From Bacteroidota bacterium (GTDB taxonomy: Bacteria; Bacteroidota; Bacteroidia; Sphingobacteriales; Sphingobacteriaceae), in NCBI GenBank assembly GCA_013289045.1, contig JABDAU010000005.1:1-64000 (forward strand): a stretch of DNA of 64,000 bases, read 5' to 3'. Of the stretch, positions 58,898-64,000 are shown piece after piece (the stretch's first letter is position 1; the number at the start of each line of letters is the position of its first letter). The notes beneath the pieces were generated by a model, which did not search any database, was not told where the DNA came from, and saw nothing but the letters and a program-made list of their open reading frames with translations. A program made the translations under genes and the position numbers.

Positions 58898-59347
58898 ATG
58901 CCCGCAATCGAGCTCCATACCCATATCAACGCCCCCATCGAAAAAGTTTTTGATCTTGCCCGGAGTATTGATCTGCACATACAATCCACCAAACAAACCG
59001 GCGAGCAGGCTATTGCAGGTCGCACGAGTGGACTGATCGGTTTAGGCGAAACCGTTACCTGGCGGGCGAAGCATTTCGGCATTTGGCAGGGACTGACCTC
59101 AAAGATCACTGTTTATAACTACCCAACTTTTTTTGCGGATGAAATGGTAAAAGGCGCTTTCAAAAGCTTCCGGCATGAACATTATTTTTCAGTTGAAGGT
59201 AAAGGCACTTTGATGCGGGACGTGTTTGTTTTTGAATCGCCGTTTGGGATAGTTGGCCGGTTATTTAATTGGCTGATTTTGAAAAGGTATATGACGAGGT
59301 TTTTGTTGGAGCGGAATAGGGTGATAAAGGAGACCGCTGAATTTTAA
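58898..59347 (+). CDS. SRPBCC family (cell-fusion/cyclase-like) protein
   Basis: IELHTHINAPIEKVFDLARSIDLHIQST...GLIGLGETVTWRAKHFG. Confidence 0.75.
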   Translation: MPAIELHTHINAPIEKVFDLARSIDLHIQSTKQTGEQAIAGRTSGLIGLGETVTWRAKHFGIWQGLTSKITVYNYPTFFADEMVKGAFKSFRHEHYFSVEGKGTLMRDVFVFESPFGIVGRLFNWLILKRYMTRFLLERNRVIKETAEF

Positions 59348-59442
59348 TGTTTTTTTTGATTGCGTTGATTATAGGAGGTGTATTAATGGCCACGACGGAT
59401 TATGAACTTGACATCGGTGTAATCCTTCCCAAATCGGTGTAA

Positions 59443-60375
59443 TCACCTCGTATACGCCTTTTGCACGATCAAGAAACTCGCATGCTCCGTTTTATGCAAT
59501 GGTATGTCCCAATAACCCTGGTAAGTGATCTTCGTCGGCACTAATTCCCCGTTCACATTGTTAAGCTCCATGTTCATTTTCACATCCAGGTCGATAAACA
59601 GGTTGTGATATTGGAGATTGACGTAACGCCCTAATATCTGGAAGGTGTTGATATCGAAAATGGTGGTCAGCTCTTTGATCACCACGTCATTGCCCTCCGT
59701 ACTTTGCTTTTGCACTACGCGGAAACGGTACACGGGTATCGTATCCAGATATGTTCCGCGCGCGAACTGGTAATCGTAAAACTGCCGCATGTCGGGCGAG
59801 AAGATCTCTGTTTTATCGCTGATGAAAGGAATGCCGTTCACCCGGTGGCCCGGAGCGAAGATGAGCGTTTTCATCTTGTCCTTATAGGATTGATCTTTGC
59901 TATCGCCGGCAGGTTTTATACTGCCTCCGGTATTGTAGGTGGCGTTATAAGCTGCGGTAAATATATAATCGAACATATTCAGCGTGTATAGCTGGTATTT
60001 GCCGTCTTTTTTATAGAGTGTGCCGCTGTCGCGCTTCGCCAGGTATTCAATAACAGGCCTGCCTCCGGGACTGTAGGTGCGCTTTATTTTCCGGTAGATC
60101 TTACCGTTAATTTTATTCTTTTTATCGTAGGTGTAGATGTAATTCTCAGCAATAAAGGAATATTTCTTCATGTTTCGAAAGGCCTGGTAAAAGCCGGTAT
60201 CTGCTAATACAGCATTGATAAAATCCTGTGCATTGAGATGATGGGCGTGGATGTTTACGATAGGTGTATCGATCACTATCGTACGGATGGTATCAGGATT
60301 GAAAGGTTTGTTTTGTGCTTTGAGGCTGAGTGCGAAAAACAGTAGGCTGAAGGAAAGAACGATGGTTTTTTTCAT
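59443..60375 (-). CDS. secreted hypothetical protein
   Basis: Signal peptide MKKTIVLSFSLLFFALSLKAQ. Confidence 0.6.
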   Translation of the reverse strand: MKKTIVLSFSLLFFALSLKAQNKPFNPDTIRTIVIDTPIVNIHAHHLNAQDFINAVLADTGFYQAFRNMKKYSFIAENYIYTYDKKNKINGKIYRKIKRTYSPGGRPVIEYLAKRDSGTLYKKDGKYQLYTLNMFDYIFTAAYNATYNTGGSIKPAGDSKDQSYKDKMKTLIFAPGHRVNGIPFISDKTEIFSPDMRQFYDYQFARGTYLDTIPVYRFRVVQKQSTEGNDVVIKELTTIFDINTFQILGRYVNLQYHNLFIDLDVKMNMELNNVNGELVPTKITYQGYWDIPLHKTEHASFLIVQKAYTR

Positions 60376-60421
60376 AAGAAAAGTGGCTATGAACTATGAA
60401 CCATCAACTATGAACTATTAA

Positions 60422-61606
60422 TTAATTCCCCAATTGCTTCACCGCCAGATACGCCATCAATCCCGTACTCAAATTCAGTGCAGATTCTTCCACATCAAAA
60501 GTTGGGGTATGTACGGATGATGTTATCCCACGGCTTTCATTACGCGTGCCTAAACGGTAAAAGCATGAATCTGCTACCTGCGTATAATAAGCAAAATCCT
60601 CAGCTGCCATCCAGATATCCAGGTCGAGCACGTTTTCTTTCCCTAAGTAATCCTCGGCGTGGCTGCGTGTTATTGCGGTCAGCTTTTCTTCGTTGATAAG
60701 AAAAGGATAACCATGCATAATATTGAACTCGCAGCTGCCGCCCATGCTTTCGGCAATGCCTTCGGCCATCTTTTTCATTTTGATGTGGGCATCGGCACGC
60801 CATTTTTCGTCCATGGTACGGAAGGTACCTTCAAGGTAGACTTCGTTAGGGATCACATTGGTGGCACCGTTAGCGATCACTTTGCCAAACGATAATACTG
60901 ATGGATTTTTCGGGTCAGCAAAGCGGCTTACCACTTGCTGTAGCGCAGTAAGGATGTGCGCGGTGATAATCACAGGGTCGACATTTTGCTGCGGTTGTGC
61001 CCCGTGGCCGCCTTTACCGCGAACCGTAACATATAATTCATCAGCCGAAGCCATGTATTTACCGGCACGGAAACCGACTTTACCGGCATCGATCAAAGGC
61101 ATCACATGCTGACCGATCACTGCCGCAGGTTTCGGGTTTTCCAGTACGCCTTCTTTTATCATCAGGCTGGCGCCACCGGGCAGTTTTTCCTCGGCAGGCT
61201 GAAAGATCAGTTTTACCGTACCGCCAAACTGGCTTTTTAATTTTGTTAATATACTGGCAGTGCCCAATAGGGATGAAGTATGCACGTCATGACCGCAGGC
61301 ATGCATTACGCCGTTATTCTGCGATTTGTAGGGAACGTCATTGGCTTCAAGAATAGGCAACGCGTCCATATCGGCGCGCAGGGCAACTACCTGGCTGGAT
61401 GGCCTGTCGCCTTTTATCAGGGCAACCAAACCGGTGTCGGCCATTTTGTGGTATTCGAGGCCCATTTCTTCCAGCTTACGGGCTACGAAAGCCGAAGTTT
61501 CTGTTTCATGAAAAGACAGCTCAGGATGCGAATGCAGGTGGCGGCGGTTAGCTACTACTCCGTCAAAAATATTCGACGCTAAATCCTGTATCTGTTCCTT
61601 TATCAT
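60422..61606 (-). CDS. M20 family amidohydrolase (IAA-amino-acid hydrolase-like)
   Basis: RRHLHSHPELSFHETETS, ALRADMDALPI, HACGHDVHTSSLLG, GHGAQPQQNVDPVI, MAAEDFAYY. Confidence 0.93.
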   Translation of the reverse strand: MIKEQIQDLASNIFDGVVANRRHLHSHPELSFHETETSAFVARKLEEMGLEYHKMADTGLVALIKGDRPSSQVVALRADMDALPILEANDVPYKSQNNGVMHACGHDVHTSSLLGTASILTKLKSQFGGTVKLIFQPAEEKLPGGASLMIKEGVLENPKPAAVIGQHVMPLIDAGKVGFRAGKYMASADELYVTVRGKGGHGAQPQQNVDPVIITAHILTALQQVVSRFADPKNPSVLSFGKVIANGATNVIPNEVYLEGTFRTMDEKWRADAHIKMKKMAEGIAESMGGSCEFNIMHGYPFLINEEKLTAITRSHAEDYLGKENVLDLDIWMAAEDFAYYTQVADSCFYRLGTRNESRGITSSVHTPTFDVEESALNLSTGLMAYLAVKQLGN

Positions 61607-62085
61607 TCTGTATTGAGTTTTGGGGTTACTTTTTCTGACACGATGAACAATCCGCTGAACCAGGGTTTCAGGTCATGCGCCATCTTCTCTGCCTCCAACC
61701 TTGTCCTGTAATCACCTACGTGCACTTTAAAATAGGGCTCACTATAGCTGATGTACGTACGCTGATCAGGGAAACGCTCCTGGAATTTCGCCTGTGCATC
61801 ATAAGCAGCCTGCCTTTGCGCCCCGCTGTAGATCTGCACCCGGTAACCTTCAGTCGAAACTGAAATAACACCGGTTGAACCTGGCGCTACGTTTGCCGGC
61901 GTACCTGTCTTCTTCTCAACCAGGTAATCCTGCACCAGCGAATCTACTTTAGGGTCTTTAATTACTTCAACCTTGCCCCGCTCCTGCGCAAACAGTAAGG
62001 AGGGCAATACTAACAAGCTGCAGCATGCAGCAAATTTCAGCGATCTCGCAATTAAAGACCTTGAAAATGACAGCCCATCTCTCAT
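61603..62085 (-). CDS. SPOR-domain protein
   Basis: GYRVQIYSGAQRQAAYDAQAKFQERFPDQRTYISYSEPYFKVHVGDYRTRLEAEKM. Confidence 0.8.
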   Translation of the reverse strand: MRDGLSFSRSLIARSLKFAACCSLLVLPSLLFAQERGKVEVIKDPKVDSLVQDYLVEKKTGTPANVAPGSTGVISVSTEGYRVQIYSGAQRQAAYDAQAKFQERFPDQRTYISYSEPYFKVHVGDYRTRLEAEKMAHDLKPWFSGLFIVSEKVTPKLNTE

Positions 62086-62111
62086 CTTCTTGCCTTTTTA
62101 GTTTATGTACT

Positions 62112-64000
62112 TTATACCTGGCCCTGGCCGTGGCAATTTTTATATTTTTTGCCGCTTCCACAAGGGCAAGGATCGTTTCTTCCAACCTTTTGCTCTACGC
62201 GTACCGGTGTCGGCTTCTGTGGCTCGCGGGTATCATCCAGCATCGGGATACCGCTTGGCTGCACCAATTCCGGTTTCGAGGTACGCATTTGCTTCATATC
62301 TGTACGCGGCTGCGGGCGTGCTTCACGCACTTGCTCCGGCTCCTGCTGTACAGGTATGCCGCCCCTGAACAGGAAGCTTACCATTTCCTTGTTCACGGCT
62401 GCAAGCATGTTCCTGAATAATTCAAAGGCCTCAAACTTATAAACCAGCAAAGGATCTTTTTGTTCGTAAACAGCATTTTGTACCGATTGCTTCAGTTCGT
62501 CCATCTCGCGCAGGTGTTCTTTCCAGGCATCATCGATCTCAGCAAGCGTAACCGTCTTCTCAAAAGATTTGAACACTTCAAAACCTTTGTTCTGTACAGC
62601 TTTCTTTAACGGAACAGCTACCTGCAAGCCATTAACACCATCCGTAAACGGCACCACAATGTTTTCAACCATCTCGCCGCGGGTATCATACACATCCTTT
62701 AATACAGGATATGCCTGCGCCGCGATTGCCTCGCTCTTACGTTTGTAAAAGTCCATTGCCGCATCAAAAACCAGCTCGGTAAGTTGATTGGCATTGGTAT
62801 CGGCAAATTTTTGTTCGTCGATTTCTGTATCTACCGAGAAAGTGCGGATAATCTCCAGTTGGAAGCCTTCGAAGTTGTTCTCTTCCTTATATTGGGTAAC
62901 AATGTCGGCGACAACATCATAAATGGTATTGTTCAGATCCACTTCCAAACGATCGCCGAACAGCGCATTCTTTCTTTTTGAGTAGATAACAGAACGTTGT
63001 GAGTTCATCACGTCGTCATATTCCAGCAAACGCTTACGGATACCGAAGTTATTTTCTTCTACCTTTTTCTGTGCACGCTCGATAGATTTTGAGATCATCG
63101 AGTGCTGGATCACTTCGCCTTCTTCAACGCCCATGCGCACCATCAGGCTGGAGATCCGCTCCGAGCCGAACAAACGCATCAGGTTATCTTCAAGCGATAC
63201 AAAGAACTGTGACGAACCCGGGTCGCCCTGGCGTCCTGCACGGCCGCGCAACTGGCGGTCAACACGGCGCGATTCATGCCTTTCGGTACCTACAATGGCC
63301 AAACCACCAGATGCCTGCACACCCTCGCCCAGCTTAATATCCGTACCACGACCAGCCATGTTGGTAGCAATGGTAACAGTGCTAGCCTTACCCGCTTCGG
63401 CCACAATATCGGCCTCACGCTGGTGCTGTTTAGCGTTCAGTACGTTATGTTTAATGCCGCGCAATTTTAGCATACGGCTCAGTAATTCCGAAATTTCAAC
63501 AGAGGTAGTACCTACCAGTACCGGGCGCCCTGCCTGTGTCAGTTTTACGATCTCGTCGGCAACGGCATTGTATTTTTCGCGAATGGTACGATAAACCAAA
63601 TCTTCGCGGTCGGCACGGCTGGTTGGGGTGTTGGTTGGTATCTCTACCACATCCAGTTTATAGATCTGCCAAAACTCGCCTGCTTCAGTTATCGCAGTAC
63701 CGGTCATGCCCGCAAGCTTGTGGTACATACGGAAATAATTTTGCAGCGTAATGGTAGCGAAGGTTTGGGTAGCATCCTCAACCTTTACATTTTCCTTAGC
63801 TTCTATAGCCTGGTGCAAACCGTCCGAGTAACGGCGGCCATCCAAAATACGGCCGGTCTGCTCGTCAACTATTTTTACTTTGCCTTCGTCAAGAATATAT
63901 TCGGTGTCTTTTTCAAACAGTGTATAAGCCTTCAACAATTGGTTTACCGAGTGGATACGTTCTGATTTGATAGAGAAATCGCGCATCAGCTCATCCTTTT
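62112..64000 (-). CDS. secA: preprotein translocase subunit SecA, C-terminal part (N-terminus beyond window)
   Basis: [79 protein letters not shown]-terminal Zn motif [14 protein letters not shown]; open to window end. Confidence 0.97.
   Translation of the reverse strand, partial: KDELMRDFSIKSERIHSVNQLLKAYTLFEKDTEYILDEGKVKIVDEQTGRILDGRRYSDGLHQAIEAKENVKVEDATQTFATITLQNYFRMYHKLAGMTGTAITEAGEFWQIYKLDVVEIPTNTPTSRADREDLVYRTIREKYNAVADEIVKLTQAGRPVLVGTTSVEISELLSRMLKLRGIKHNVLNAKQHQREADIVAEAGKASTVTIATNMAGRGTDIKLGEGVQASGGLAIVGTERHESRRVDRQLRGRAGRQGDPGSSQFFVSLEDNLMRLFGSERISSLMVRMGVEEGEVIQHSMISKSIERAQKKVEENNFGIRKRLLEYDDVMNSQRSVIYSKRKNALFGDRLEVDLNNTIYDVVADIVTQYKEENNFEGFQLEIIRTFSVDTEIDEQKFADTNANQLTELVFDAAMDFYKRKSEAIAAQAYPVLKDVYDTRGEMVENIVVPFTDGVNGLQVAVPLKKAVQNKGFEVFKSFEKTVTLAEIDDAWKEHLREMDELKQSVQNAVYEQKDPLLVYKFEAFELFRNMLAAVNKEMVSFLFRGGIPVQQEPEQVREARPQPRTDMKQMRTSKPELVQPSGIPMLDDTREPQKPTPVRVEQKVGRNDPCPCGSGKKYKNCHGQGQV

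Noticed and set aside
58594-59446. GGGATTTCACCGATTTGGG / CGGTGTAATCC phrases as another heptad array
   Set aside because: Units recur and are inverted between 58594-58630 and 59411-59446, but spacing is not consistently 7, so not counted.

Overview
Gram-negative Bacteroidota chromosome (gene content and style suggest Sphingobacteriaceae, e.g. Mucilaginibacter/Pedobacter; inference), mostly housekeeping genes: sdhC-sdhA-[ferritin-like]-sdhB, ku, prfA, prfB (with +1 frameshift), pgi, dnaG, asnS, tex, secA (partial), lpxH, apbE, two two-component systems, S9/S41/M20/M61 peptidases. The most interesting content is non-coding. (1) A complete IS110-family element (about 16031-17402) sits inside a dispersed repeat. 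Its transposase-upstream region contains segments matching both flanks of the insertion target and both element ends, i.e. a legible candidate bridge RNA. An empty repeat copy at 39583-39596 matches its target guides almost perfectly. (2) About 20 loci carry unrelated short sequences that all have a 7-nt period, often as a forward array followed by its inverted complement in the same 7-nt phase. (3) Two tandem tRNA-like genes have a tRNA-Leu-like D arm, perfect 7-bp acceptor stems and a very large covarying variable arm. (4) Several dispersed palindrome families show compensatory base changes. (5) A small ATPase/primase-like islet is punctuated by four GTGTTCGTTCGG repeats. Product names come from reading motifs in the translations; no database search was run.
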